Shown here: positions 26,838-36,063 of the stretch, piece after piece
Layout: each line of letters begins with the position of its first letter
How positions within the stretch are numbered: the stretch's first letter is position 1
Origin: JBGSWL01 sp041752455
Lineage (GTDB): Bacteria > Pseudomonadota > Alphaproteobacteria > Rhizobiales > Rhizobiaceae
NCBI GenBank assembly: GCA_041752455.1
Contig: JBGSWL010000150.1
Location: forward strand, 1-59,879
Direction: 5' to 3'
DNA length: 59,879 bases
Notes under the pieces: model-generated
What the model was told of the DNA's origin: nothing
Seen by the model: the letters and a program-made list of their open reading frames with translations, nothing else
The model's database searches: none
Position numbers and translations under genes: made by a program

Positions 26838-28016
26838 GTGCGAGTGATCGAACGTTACATCTTCCGTCGGGTGGCCGGGGCGACGCTTGGCGCTTTTGCT
26901 GCGATCCTGGGCGTTGTCTGGGTAACGCAGGCCGTCACGCGCATCGATTTTGCATCCGGCAGTGCCGGCTCGATCTCGGCCTTTCTGACGATGATGGTGA
27001 TGCTGACACCGCAGTTCATCACCCTGACCCTGCCATTCGGATTGCTGATCGGTTCGGTCAATGTGCTCAATGCGATGAACAGCGACAGCGAGATGCCGGT
27101 CATGGCGGGTGCGGGCATAGGTCGCATCGCGATCGGCCGTCCGATCCTGCTGCTCTCGTTCTTCTGTGGCGTGATCGTCTTCGCCAACAGTCACTTCATC
27201 GAACCGGCTGCCAACCGCAAGGTTCGCGACATCGTCACCGAGTCGCGCACGGACTTGCTGTCGACGCTGATCCGCGACGGGCGCTTCACACGCATCGAAA
27301 AGGGCATGACGATCTATGTGGAGCGCAAGGTCGGCGGCAACCTGTTGCAAGGCATCCTGATCGGCGACAAACGCGACAAGAAAACCCACCTGATCTACCA
27401 CGCGCGCGAAGGACTGGTGCAGGATCGTGACGACGGTTCCATTCTGGTGCTCGTCGATGGACAAATACAGCGCCGCGAAGTTGCGACCGGCGCTGTTTCG
27501 GTGATCCGGTTCCAGTCCTACGCGCTGTCGCTCGACCAGTTTGCGCGGGTAGATGGCGCGACAACCTACTTCCTGCATGAGCGCCCGACAGCCTACCTGA
27601 TGAACCCGGACCCGAACGACAAGTCGGTGCAGCGCTGGCCCGGCCAGATCGTCGGCGAACTGCACCGGCGCCTGACCGAGTGGCTCTATCCGACACTCTT
27701 TGCGTTCATTGCCCTGGCTTTGGCTGGACAGCCACGCTCGCACCGCGCCGCCGCGGTCGGCGTCGTGTTTCTGGCTTTCGGTACCGGCCTGATGTACCGG
27801 TGGGGCGGCTATTTCGCCTATAACGAGATCAAGTCGGACGCGTCGCTGTTCTGGATCCTTTATGCCATTCCGCTCGGCGGCATTTCACTTGGCACTTTTC
27901 TGTTTCTGACCGGGCGGACCATCGGTCTGCCCGACTGGGCGCTGACCCTGATGCAGACGCTGAATGCACGCTTCAATGCCCTGACCGGCCGTTCTCACTT
28001 GCCAAAGCCGGCGTGA
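26838..28016 (+). CDS. lptF: LPS export permease LptF
   Basis: Inner-membrane half of the LptB2FG extractor that lifts lipopolysaccharide to the LptC-A-D bridge. 392 residues. ERYIFRRVAGATLGAF opens TM1. Two N-terminal TM segments follow, then a periplasmic beta-jellyroll domain (about 110-260) and the C-terminal TM segments near 290-390. The GTG at 26838 is chosen because homologous LptF proteins begin about there (VIERYI); the open frame extends upstream to 26724 without family sequence. lptG follows after 7 bases. Confidence 0.9.
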   Translation: MRVIERYIFRRVAGATLGAFAAILGVVWVTQAVTRIDFASGSAGSISAFLTMMVMLTPQFITLTLPFGLLIGSVNVLNAMNSDSEMPVMAGAGIGRIAIGRPILLLSFFCGVIVFANSHFIEPAANRKVRDIVTESRTDLLSTLIRDGRFTRIEKGMTIYVERKVGGNLLQGILIGDKRDKKTHLIYHAREGLVQDRDDGSILVLVDGQIQRREVATGAVSVIRFQSYALSLDQFARVDGATTYFLHERPTAYLMNPDPNDKSVQRWPGQIVGELHRRLTEWLYPTLFAFIALALAGQPRSHRAAAVGVVFLAFGTGLMYRWGGYFAYNEIKSDASLFWILYAIPLGGISLGTFLFLTGRTIGLPDWALTLMQTLNARFNALTGRSHLPKPA

Positions 28017-28023
28017 GGCAAAC

Positions 28024-29115
28024 ATGATCGGCCTGACGCTCCAGACCTACATTTTCAAAAGCCTGCTTCGGACGTTCCTCGGTTTCGTTCTGGGTATCGC
28101 GGCGCTGGCATTGCTGGTCGATTTCACCGAACTGTCCAACCGCACCGGCAGCTTGCCGGATTATTCGGCCGGTGCCGCGCTGCTGATTTCGGCGATGCGC
28201 GTGCCGTTCATCCTGCAGGTTGCGATCCCGTTCGTGATGCTGTTTTCCACGATGGCGACGCTGATCCAGCTCAACCGCAAATACGAACTGGTTGTCGCGC
28301 GCTCTGCCGGGGTTTCGGCCTGGCAGTTCCTTTTGCCGACATGGGTGGCGGCGCTTGCCATCGGACTGTTTTGCGTCGTTGTTCTCAATCCGCTGGCAGC
28401 CGTCGGTTTTTCGGCTGCGCAAGCCTCTGAAGGCTTGTGGAAGGGTGCCAATCCGGGCGGGCTGTTTGCCGACAGTGATCCCTGGCTTCGCCAGGACCGC
28501 GAAGGCGGTGGCAGCATCATCATCGGCGCCGACCGGGTGGCGGGTGGAACCGTGACGCTGTTCAACGCGGTTTTTCTCGAGATCGAACCTGACGGAACAG
28601 CCGGGGTTCGCCATGATGCACGGCGGGCGGAACTGCGCGACATGACGTGGATTTTGACCGATGTGACAACGAGCAGCGCGGGAGAGCGTCCGGTCAACCA
28701 AAACCGTGTCACCTTGGCAACAACGCTGGATGAATCGGTGATCCGCGAGGCCCTCGTACCGCCGGAAATGGTTCCCTTCTTCTCACTTGCCCGTCAGATA
28801 GAAGCCGCGCGCTCATTTGGAGTCCCGGCAAGTCCGTTTCGCATGCAATATCATTCACTTCTTGCCCTGCCGGCCCTGCTTGTGGCGATGGCTCTGATTG
28901 CGGCTACCGTGTCATTGCGGTTTGTCCGGTTCGGGCAATCGGCAGGCATGATATTGGGTGGCATCGCAGCAGGCTTCGTGCTTTATGTGCTCACCGCTCT
29001 GGCGAAGTCTTTCGGCAGCGCGGGCGCCATTCCGCCTGTCGTGGCGGCGTGGCTTCCGGTTCTTTCGGGCGGGCTGTTCGGCGCAGCCTGGCTTCTGCAC
29101 CGCGAGGACGGTTGA
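28024..29115 (+). CDS. lptG: LPS export permease LptG
   Basis: Partner permease of LptF in LPS export, 363 residues. TYIFKSLLRTFLGFVLGIAALALLVDFTEL forms the first segment. PFVMLFSTMATLIQLNRKYELVVARSAGVSAWQFLLP is the typical second TM-coupling helix region that contacts LptB. A periplasmic jellyroll and three C-terminal TM segments follow. The stop overlaps the lptD ATG in TGATG, so the lpt genes are probably translationally coupled. Confidence 0.93.
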   Translation: MIGLTLQTYIFKSLLRTFLGFVLGIAALALLVDFTELSNRTGSLPDYSAGAALLISAMRVPFILQVAIPFVMLFSTMATLIQLNRKYELVVARSAGVSAWQFLLPTWVAALAIGLFCVVVLNPLAAVGFSAAQASEGLWKGANPGGLFADSDPWLRQDREGGGSIIIGADRVAGGTVTLFNAVFLEIEPDGTAGVRHDARRAELRDMTWILTDVTTSSAGERPVNQNRVTLATTLDESVIREALVPPEMVPFFSLARQIEAARSFGVPASPFRMQYHSLLALPALLVAMALIAATVSLRFVRFGQSAGMILGGIAAGFVLYVLTALAKSFGSAGAIPPVVAAWLPVLSGGLFGAAWLLHREDG

Positions 29116-31499
29116 TGCTTGAAGGGGTGGACATGGCCGCAGGCCGCCGCATTGCTGAACGCAGTGGCAAGACTGGCCCGCGCCTCACCGGCGTAGCCAC
29201 GTTGCTTGCCGGCACCGCGTTGGCTGCGATCTCCTTTGCCGTGCCGCAAACGGCCCATGCCCAGACAGCCGACCAACTCGGCGGCCTTGTGCAGACGAAC
29301 CCGGATGCGCAGCTGCTTCTGGAAGCTGACGAGCTGATCTACGACAATGACGCGGCCACCATCTCGGCAGCGGGAAATGTGCGGATCGACTATGATGGCA
29401 CACGGCTTGTCGCCGACCGTGTCACCTATGTGGAAAACGGCGGACGGCTGATCGCAATCGGCAATGTCGAGATCCTGCAGGCGGACGGCACCCGCGTGAC
29501 GGCCGACGAAATCGACATCACCGACGATTTCCGCGACGGCTTCGTCAATGCGCTGCGGGTGGTGACGACGGATAACACCCGCTTTGCCGCAGAGAGCGCC
29601 GAACGCCGGAACGGCACGACAACCATCTTCAACAATGGCGTCTACACCGCCTGCGAGCCCTGCAAGGAACGGCCCGAAAAACCGCCGATCTGGCAGGTCA
29701 AGGCGCAGCGCATCATCTGGAACGGCGAGGAAAAAACCGTCCGGTTTGAAAACGCCAGCTTCGAATTCTTCGGCGTGCCGCTGGCCCGGCTGCCGGTATT
29801 CACGACCGCTGACCCGACCGTCCGGCGCAAGACCGGATTCCTGTCACCCCGCTTCCGGTTTGCCGATGAACTCGGTTTTGGCGTCACGGTTCCGTATTTC
29901 ATCAACCTTGCGCCGAACTACGATCTGACGCTGGCCGTCACCGGCTACACCCGGCAGGGTTTTCTGGCTGAAGCCGATTTCCGCCACAGGCTCGAAAACG
30001 GCATCTACACGCTGAAGATCGCCGGCATTCATCAGTTCCAACCGGACGCTTTTGATTTCAACACCGTTGATACCCTGTCCGAGAACCGGGGCATGATTGC
30101 CACGACAGGCCTGTTCAACATCAATCCGCGCTGGACCTTCGGCTGGAACGGCCTTTTGCAGTCCGACAAGAATTTCTCGCGGACCTACGCCGTGACCGGG
30201 TTCAACGACTATGTCGTCCGCAATCAGGCCTTCCTGACCGGGCTTTCCGGCTCGAACTATTTCGATGCGCGGCTGATGAAGTTCAACGTGCAGGAAAATG
30301 TCGTCACCGGCTGGGATGAGCGTCAGCCCGCCGTCCTGCCAAGCCTCGACTACAACTATGTCGTCGGCCAGCCGGTTGGCGGCGGACAACTCTCGTTCAA
30401 CGTGAACACCCGCGGCATCGTGCGCGAAAACGCCGATGTGCGCACAGCCTTCGGCGATGACAGTTTTGCGCTGTTTGGTGCCGAGGGGAACTCCTGGCGC
30501 ATGACGACCGAGACCGAGTGGAAGCGTGAAATCATCGCGCCGGGCGGGCTTGTGGTTGCACCGCTGCTCCATGCACGCGGCGATGTGACGATCCTTGATG
30601 CAACAGGAACCGGCGCTTTGGTCGATTCGGCCTCCGGGGCCGTGCTCGGATCCGACGGTACCTATTGGCGCGGCATGGTGACGGCGGGACTGGAAGTGCG
30701 CTGGCCGATCCTGTTCTCGACGGCATCGGCCAGTCATGTGATCGAGCCGATGGCTCAGGTCTTTGCACGGCCCGATGCCACCTTTGCCGGCGTTCTGCCC
30801 AACGAAGATGCCCAAAGTCTGGTCTTTGATGCTTCGACGCTTTTCGAACGCGACAAGTATTCCGGCTTTGACCGCATCGAAGGCGGCACCCGTGCCAATC
30901 TCGGTATCCGCTACACAGGCGTGCTTGGTGGAGGCTGGACGGCGGCGGGCCTGTTTGGCCAGTCTTTCCATCTTGCGGGCGAAAACCCCTACGCGACCGC
31001 CGATCTTGCCAACGCCGGAACGGATTCCGGTCTGGAAACGGATCGCTCGGACTATGTCGGCGCCTTGTCTGTGCGCAGCGACACCGGATTTGCAGCGGCC
31101 GTTGGCGGCAGCTTCGATGACGATGACTTCCGCTTGCGGCGCGCCGAAGTCGGCGTCGGCTATGCATCGGATGTCTTCAGCCTGTCGACACGCTACGCAT
31201 TTGTCGGCGCCCAGCCGGGATATGGCTACGACTTTGATCGTCAGGAGATTTCGGCATCGGGGTCACTGCGGTTTGCCGAAAACTGGCGCGTTCTTGCGTC
31301 CGCCGCCTATGATCTCGAACAGTCGCGTCTGGACCGCCATTCGATCGGCTTTGCCTATGATGACGAATGCTTCATCTTCCAGGCGGCTTATGTGGAGAAC
31401 CGGGACACCAACAACGCCGTATCCCGTTCCATCGGGTTCAAGCTGTCGCTTCGTACGATCGGTGACCTTGGCGCAACCACTGACGACCTCGATTTCTGA
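29115..31499 (+). CDS. lptD: LPS-assembly outer-membrane protein LptD
   Basis: Outer-membrane beta-barrel that inserts LPS into the outer leaflet. 794 residues. A signal peptide with a long basic N-region ends near AHAQTADQ. The N-terminal OstA-like jellyroll (ADELIYDNDAATISAAGNVRIDYDGTRLVADRV) takes LPS from LptA. The region CEPCKERPEKPPIWQVKAQRI contains the cysteine pair near the barrel start, and the rest is strand-rich and ends in Phe. The ATG at 29115 overlaps the lptG stop; an ATG at 29133 with AAGGGG upstream is equally plausible. Confidence 0.94.
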   Translation: MLEGVDMAAGRRIAERSGKTGPRLTGVATLLAGTALAAISFAVPQTAHAQTADQLGGLVQTNPDAQLLLEADELIYDNDAATISAAGNVRIDYDGTRLVADRVTYVENGGRLIAIGNVEILQADGTRVTADEIDITDDFRDGFVNALRVVTTDNTRFAAESAERRNGTTTIFNNGVYTACEPCKERPEKPPIWQVKAQRIIWNGEEKTVRFENASFEFFGVPLARLPVFTTADPTVRRKTGFLSPRFRFADELGFGVTVPYFINLAPNYDLTLAVTGYTRQGFLAEADFRHRLENGIYTLKIAGIHQFQPDAFDFNTVDTLSENRGMIATTGLFNINPRWTFGWNGLLQSDKNFSRTYAVTGFNDYVVRNQAFLTGLSGSNYFDARLMKFNVQENVVTGWDERQPAVLPSLDYNYVVGQPVGGGQLSFNVNTRGIVRENADVRTAFGDDSFALFGAEGNSWRMTTETEWKREIIAPGGLVVAPLLHARGDVTILDATGTGALVDSASGAVLGSDGTYWRGMVTAGLEVRWPILFSTASASHVIEPMAQVFARPDATFAGVLPNEDAQSLVFDASTLFERDKYSGFDRIEGGTRANLGIRYTGVLGGGWTAAGLFGQSFHLAGENPYATADLANAGTDSGLETDRSDYVGALSVRSDTGFAAAVGGSFDDDDFRLRRAEVGVGYASDVFSLSTRYAFVGAQPGYGYDFDRQEISASGSLRFAENWRVLASAAYDLEQSRLDRHSIGFAYDDECFIFQAAYVENRDTNNAVSRSIGFKLSLRTIGDLGATTDDLDF

Positions 31500-31607
31500 C
31501 GTCTGACAGGAACCGTGTTCCGGTCGCTTCGCAATCGTGTCATTGTTTTGCCGTCAAGGAACGTCAGCACGAACATCAGAGCACTGCGCATCTTCAGGAT
31601 GACCGAC

Positions 31608-32564
31608 ATGAAAACAATTAACGGACCCATTGCCCGCTTTTGCCGGCTTTCTGCACTGGCTTTGGCCAGCGCACTTTTAGCCGTGCCGGTCGCCGTCACT
31701 GTGCCCGGCACCACGGCACAGGCATCGGAGATCCGCGTTGTCGTCGATGACGAAGTGGTGACGTCCTATGACATCCAGCGACGCGCGGCCTTCCTGCGCC
31801 TGCAGCGCCAGAGCGGCAATCTGCAGGAAAAGGCTACCGACGAGTTGATCGAAGAAGCGCTGAAGCGCGCGATGATCCGGGAGGTCGGTATCCGCATTCC
31901 CGACAGCATGGTGACGACCGCGTTCAACGATTTTGCCGGACGCAACAAATTGTCGGTCGCGCAGATGACGCAGATCCTCAATCAGGCAGGCGTGACGGCC
32001 GACCACTTCAAGGAATTCATCCGGCTGCAAATCGGCTGGGGCCAGGCGGTCCAGATCGTGGCGCGCCAGGAAAGCCAGTTGATGAACGAGCAGGATGTCG
32101 TCGCCAAGATGCTGGAGCGCGGTGGCGCCAAGCCGACATCGACGGAATATCTGTTGCAGCAGGTGGTTTTCCTCGTTCCTGCTGACAAACGACGTGCGCA
32201 GTTGGGGCAAAGGCGTGATGAGGCAAACCGCATGCGCGGCCTTGTCAATGGATGCGATGGCACGCAGCAACTGGCCACCGGCCTTCGCGATGTCTCCGTG
32301 CGTGATCTTGGGCGCATTCTCGAGCTGCAGTTGCCTGAGGACTGGGCGCCGCTCGTCAAGGGCCTGCAGACCGGTCAGACCACCAAGGTTCGCGAGACCG
32401 AACGCGGCGTCGAGTTCCTTGTTGTTTGCCGGGCCCGCTCGGTCAACGATGACCGCGTCGCGCAGCTTGAGTTCTCGACCGAAGCGCTTGAGGAAGCCGG
32501 CGGCGATGTCGGCGCCAAGATGCTCAAGGACAGGCGCGAAAAAGCCAAGATCCAGCGTCGCTGA
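31608..32564 (+). CDS. surA: SurA-type periplasmic chaperone / peptidyl-prolyl isomerase
   Basis: Periplasmic chaperone for outer-membrane proteins, 318 residues. A signal peptide ends near TTAQASEI. The SurA N-terminal helical domain follows (IRVVVDDEVVTSYDIQRRAAFLRLQRQ and AFNDFAGRNKLSVAQMTQILNQAGV). A single C-terminal parvulin-like region is short and poorly conserved (LGRILELQLPEDWAPLVKGLQTGQ), unlike the two parvulin domains of the enteric protein, so chaperone activity is more likely than strong isomerase activity. The ATG at 31608 has AGGA 8 bases upstream. Order lptD-surA-pdxA-rsmA is conserved. Confidence 0.88.
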   Translation: MKTINGPIARFCRLSALALASALLAVPVAVTVPGTTAQASEIRVVVDDEVVTSYDIQRRAAFLRLQRQSGNLQEKATDELIEEALKRAMIREVGIRIPDSMVTTAFNDFAGRNKLSVAQMTQILNQAGVTADHFKEFIRLQIGWGQAVQIVARQESQLMNEQDVVAKMLERGGAKPTSTEYLLQQVVFLVPADKRRAQLGQRRDEANRMRGLVNGCDGTQQLATGLRDVSVRDLGRILELQLPEDWAPLVKGLQTGQTTKVRETERGVEFLVVCRARSVNDDRVAQLEFSTEALEEAGGDVGAKMLKDRREKAKIQRR

Positions 32565-32569
32565 TCGTC

Positions 32570-33616
32570 ATGGCCGGGGCATCATCAGACAGCGGCTCAC
32601 ATCTCCTCGCGATCACTTGCGGCGAGCCTTCCGGCATCGGGCCTGATGTGATCCTCAAGACCTATGCCCGGCGTGATCAGGGTGGCGCCGGCACATGGTT
32701 CGTTCTGGGCGACCGGGATCAACTGGCCGCGCGGGCCGAACGGCTGGGGCTTTCCATCGCGATCGAGCACGCAACGCCGCAGACCGCAGCGGCGATCTTT
32801 CCGGAAGCCTTGCCCGTCGTCGCCACCGGGCACCCGATGACCGAAGCGCCGGGACGACCGGATCCTGCCAATGCGGCGGGCGTCATCGCGGCCATCGAAC
32901 AGGCGGTTGCGCTTTGCTTTTCAGGCAATGCGGCGGGCATGGTGACGGCGCCGATCGCCAAGAAGCCGCTTTATGATGCGGGTTTCGCCCATCCCGGCCA
33001 CACCGAATTTTTGGCGGCACTGGCTAGCGCGCAGACCGGCGAACCGGTTCGCCCGGTGATGATGATTGCCGGACCAAAGTTGCGCACCATCCCGGTCACG
33101 ATCCATATTCCGCTCGCGGCTGTGCCTTCTGCACTGACCACGGCCGACATCATCGAAACCGTGCGCATTGCCGCCGACGACCTGAAATCCCGATTCGGGA
33201 TCGAGCGCCCGCGCATCGCCGTTTCGGGTCTCAACCCGCATGCGGGCGAAGACGGTGCGCTTGGTCATGAAGACCGGGAGATCATTCTGCCCGCTATCGA
33301 ACGATTGCTGCGCGAGGGTATTGCCGTGACCGGCCCCCTGCCCGCCGACACGATGTTCCATGAAGCGGCGCGCGCGGCCTATGACGTTGCCGTGTGCATG
33401 TACCACGACCAGGCGCTGGTTCCGGCCAAGGCGCTGGGCTTTGACGATGCGGTCAATGTTACGCTCGGCCTGCCGTTCATCCGCACCTCACCGGACCATG
33501 GCACGGCCTTTGCCATTGCCGGAACCGGCGCTGCCCGCGAAGACAGCTTTGTGGCCGCCTTGATGATGGCGCGCGCGATGGCGAGCCGCCATATCCGGGA
33601 TCAAAAGGCGGCATGA
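32570..33616 (+). CDS. pdxA: 4-hydroxythreonine-4-phosphate dehydrogenase
   Basis: NAD-dependent step of the DXP-dependent pyridoxal phosphate pathway, 348 residues. LAITCGEPSGIGPDVILKTYARR opens the protein. Substrate and metal motifs include MVTAPIAKKPLYDAGFAHPGHTEFLA, GLNPHAGEDGALGHED and MYHDQALVPAKALGFDDAVNVTLGLPFIRTSPDHGTA, which holds the metal histidines. The stop overlaps the rsmA ATG by 4 bases. Confidence 0.96.
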   Translation: MAGASSDSGSHLLAITCGEPSGIGPDVILKTYARRDQGGAGTWFVLGDRDQLAARAERLGLSIAIEHATPQTAAAIFPEALPVVATGHPMTEAPGRPDPANAAGVIAAIEQAVALCFSGNAAGMVTAPIAKKPLYDAGFAHPGHTEFLAALASAQTGEPVRPVMMIAGPKLRTIPVTIHIPLAAVPSALTTADIIETVRIAADDLKSRFGIERPRIAVSGLNPHAGEDGALGHEDREIILPAIERLLREGIAVTGPLPADTMFHEAARAAYDVAVCMYHDQALVPAKALGFDDAVNVTLGLPFIRTSPDHGTAFAIAGTGAAREDSFVAALMMARAMASRHIRDQKAA

Positions 33617-34470
33617 CCGTAGAGCCACGCCTTGCCGTTGACGGGCTGCCGCCGCTGCGTGCCGTTATCGAGCGCCATGGGCTCGCGGCGAAAAAGGCAC
33701 TGGGCCAGAATTTCCTCCTCGATCTGAACCTCACCGGACGGATCGCGCGGACAGCCGGAAACCTTGCGGCGGCAACGGTTATCGAGGTCGGTCCAGGACC
33801 CGGCGGACTGACGCGTGCGCTTCTGATGCATGGCGCAAAGCGTGTGATCGCCATCGAACGCGACGAACGTTGCCTTCCGGCGCTGGAAGAGATTGCCGCC
33901 CACTATCCGGGCCGCCTCGAAGTGATCGCCGGCGATGCGCTGGCGACCGATTTTGCAGCGCTAGCGGAACCGGGCGGCGAGACGGTCATCGTGGCGAACT
34001 TGCCGTACAACATCGGCACGCCGCTCCTCATCGGCTGGATCGAGGGCGAGCGCTGGCCGCCGTTCTGGTCATCAATGACGCTGATGTTCCAGCGCGAAGT
34101 CGCCGAACGTATTGTCGCTTGCGCGGGTGACGACCACTACGGGCGCCTCGGTGTGCTGGCGGGATGGCGCACGCAGGCCGAGATCGCCTTCGATGTGCCG
34201 CCGCAGGCCTTCTGGCCGCCGCCCAAGGTCACCTCGTCGGTGGTGCACCTGACGCCGGTTGCGGTACCGATCGATGTCGATCCGCAGGCGCTGGAGATCG
34301 TGACGCGCCACGCCTTCGGCCAGCGCCGCAAGATGCTGCGGCAATCCCTGAAGGGCGTCGGCGGTGAAGCTCTGCTCACGAGGGCCGGAATTGCCGGGGA
34401 CCGGCGCGCTGAAACGCTTGAGATCAACGAATTCTGCGCGTTGGGACGGGCCCTGAAGCCGACGGGCTGA
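33613..34470 (+). CDS. rsmA: 16S rRNA dimethyladenosine transferase
   Basis: Dimethylates A1518 and A1519 of 16S rRNA (KsgA). 285 residues. KKALGQNFLLD is the diagnostic N-terminal motif, the SAM loop is VIEVGPGPGGLTRALL, and the catalytic NLPYNIGTP (NLPY) lies near residue 130. The stop is immediately adjacent to the convergent gmk stop with no intervening base. Confidence 0.96.
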   Translation: MTVEPRLAVDGLPPLRAVIERHGLAAKKALGQNFLLDLNLTGRIARTAGNLAAATVIEVGPGPGGLTRALLMHGAKRVIAIERDERCLPALEEIAAHYPGRLEVIAGDALATDFAALAEPGGETVIVANLPYNIGTPLLIGWIEGERWPPFWSSMTLMFQREVAERIVACAGDDHYGRLGVLAGWRTQAEIAFDVPPQAFWPPPKVTSSVVHLTPVAVPIDVDPQALEIVTRHAFGQRRKMLRQSLKGVGGEALLTRAGIAGDRRAETLEINEFCALGRALKPTG

Positions 34471-35130
34471 TCAGGCCTTCAGCAAATCGTCGACAAATGC
34501 GTGCAGTCCCGGCCTGCGGTCGCGGCGCAGGCGCTCTGCCGTGACGATGGCCTGGATCGAGGAAAACGCCCGGTTCAGGTCATCGTTGACAATGACATAA
34601 TCGTATTCGCGCCAATGGCCGATTTCGTCAGCGGCATTCTTCAGGCGACGATCGATGACATCGGGCGCATCTTCTGCCCTGCGCTGCAATCGCGTTTTCA
34701 ACTCGGCCATGGATGGCGGGAGGATGAAGACCGAAACCACGTCAGCGCGCATCTTTTCAAACAGTTGCAGCGCGCCTTGCCAGTCGATGTCGAACAGCAT
34801 GTCGCGACCGGTGGCCATGGCCTGCTCCACCGGTTCGCGCGGCGTGGCGTAATGATTGCCGTGCACCTTGGCCCATTCGAGGAGATCGTCATTGTCGCGC
34901 ATGCGCATGAACGTACGCTCATCGACAAAGTGGTAATGCACGCCCTCGATCTCGCTGGGCCTGCGCGGACGGGTTGTCACGGACACCGACAATTCGATGC
35001 CCTTGTCCTGATCCAGCAGACTGCGCGCGATGGTGGACTTTCCAGCGCCTGAAGGCGACGAGAGCACCAGCATGAGGCCGCGCCGGGCTATTGCGGAGTT
35101 CGCTGCCGTCGATCGTGTTGCGTCGCTCAC
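34471..35130 (-). CDS. gmk: Guanylate kinase
   Basis: Phosphorylates GMP to GDP. 219 residues. P-loop LVLSSPSGAGKSTIARSLL near residue 22; the GMP-binding region is LSVSVTTRPRRPSEIEGVHYHFV with Arg and Tyr residues; and the lid region is DWQGALQLFEKM. It lies 30 bases after yicC on the same strand, a common Hyphomicrobiales arrangement, and its stop abuts that of rsmA. Confidence 0.96.
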   Translation of the reverse strand: MSDATRSTAANSAIARRGLMLVLSSPSGAGKSTIARSLLDQDKGIELSVSVTTRPRRPSEIEGVHYHFVDERTFMRMRDNDDLLEWAKVHGNHYATPREPVEQAMATGRDMLFDIDWQGALQLFEKMRADVVSVFILPPSMAELKTRLQRRAEDAPDVIDRRLKNAADEIGHWREYDYVIVNDDLNRAFSSIQAIVTAERLRRDRRPGLHAFVDDLLKA

Positions 35131-35160
35131 CGGCTTCTCCTTGCCCGCCGAGGCGGCGCG

Positions 35161-36063
35161 CTACTGGATGTTCTGTACCTGCTCGCGCAACTGGTCGATT
35201 GCCGATTTCAAGTCAAGTCCGATCGCCGTCAGGGCGCTGGAAGAGGACTTGGCGCACAGCGTATTGGCCTCGCGATTGAATTCCTGGGCAAGGAAGTCGA
35301 GCTTGCGGCCAACCGCGCCGCCTTCGGCAAGGAGCGCGCGCGCAGCCGCGACATGCGATGTCAGGCGATCGGTTTCCTCGCGAATGTCGGCCCGAACGGC
35401 GAGCATCGCCGCTTCCGCGTTGAGCCGCGCGGGGTCGAGGCCATCTGTGTCGGTTGGCGCAAGAAGTCTTTCGATCTGCTGCGTCAGCCGGCGCTTGATG
35501 GCTGCCGGCTGGCTTTCAGGGTCGGAAATGGCGGCGTCGACGAGGGCTTCGATCTGGTTCAGATGGCCGGAGAGAATGGCAAGAAGGCTCCTTCCCTCGG
35601 CGCGGCGCGCGGTGATCAAGGCATCCAACGCCTCATCCATCAGGGCGAGCAGTGCCGAAATCACTGCTTCGTCGACCATGGTCGGCTCGACGTCGTCGGT
35701 GGTGACGACGCCGCGCATCGCAAGGATCGCATCAGTGCTCGGGGATGCCAGCGCCGATTCGTCCGCCAATTGCCGGGCCTGACTGGCAAAATGACGAAAG
35801 AGATCGGCATCGATCCGCACAGGCGCCCGTGCGGCTTCTGCGTTCAAGGTCACCGTCGCCTGCAGATTTCCCCGGGCAAGGCGTTCGCCCATGCGGCGGC
35901 GAAGCACGGGTTCTGCGCCTTCAAAGCCCGGCGGCAGACGCAGCTTGATGTCGAGTGAACGACCATTGACCGAGCGCAGGTCTACCTGGAACCGCCCCGC
36001 CGGGCTTTCGGCAGTCGCGCTGCCAAACCCGGTCATGCTTTCAAGTGCCATTGTGTCTGTCAC
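35161..36063 (-). CDS. yicC: YicC family endoribonuclease
   Basis: Stress-linked RNA-cleaving protein of the YicC/YloC family, 300 residues. The N-terminal domain begins ALESMTGFGSA, and the C-terminal DUF1732 domain contains LDFLAQEFNREANTLCAKSSS, a family hallmark. Two starts are possible: GTG at 36063, overlapping the mltG stop as GTGA, and ATG at 36051, which would match the usual family start more closely. I keep the coupled GTG. The gene lies between mltG and gmk. Confidence 0.9.
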   Translation of the reverse strand: MTDTMALESMTGFGSATAESPAGRFQVDLRSVNGRSLDIKLRLPPGFEGAEPVLRRRMGERLARGNLQATVTLNAEAARAPVRIDADLFRHFASQARQLADESALASPSTDAILAMRGVVTTDDVEPTMVDEAVISALLALMDEALDALITARRAEGRSLLAILSGHLNQIEALVDAAISDPESQPAAIKRRLTQQIERLLAPTDTDGLDPARLNAEAAMLAVRADIREETDRLTSHVAAARALLAEGGAVGRKLDFLAQEFNREANTLCAKSSSSALTAIGLDLKSAIDQLREQVQNIQ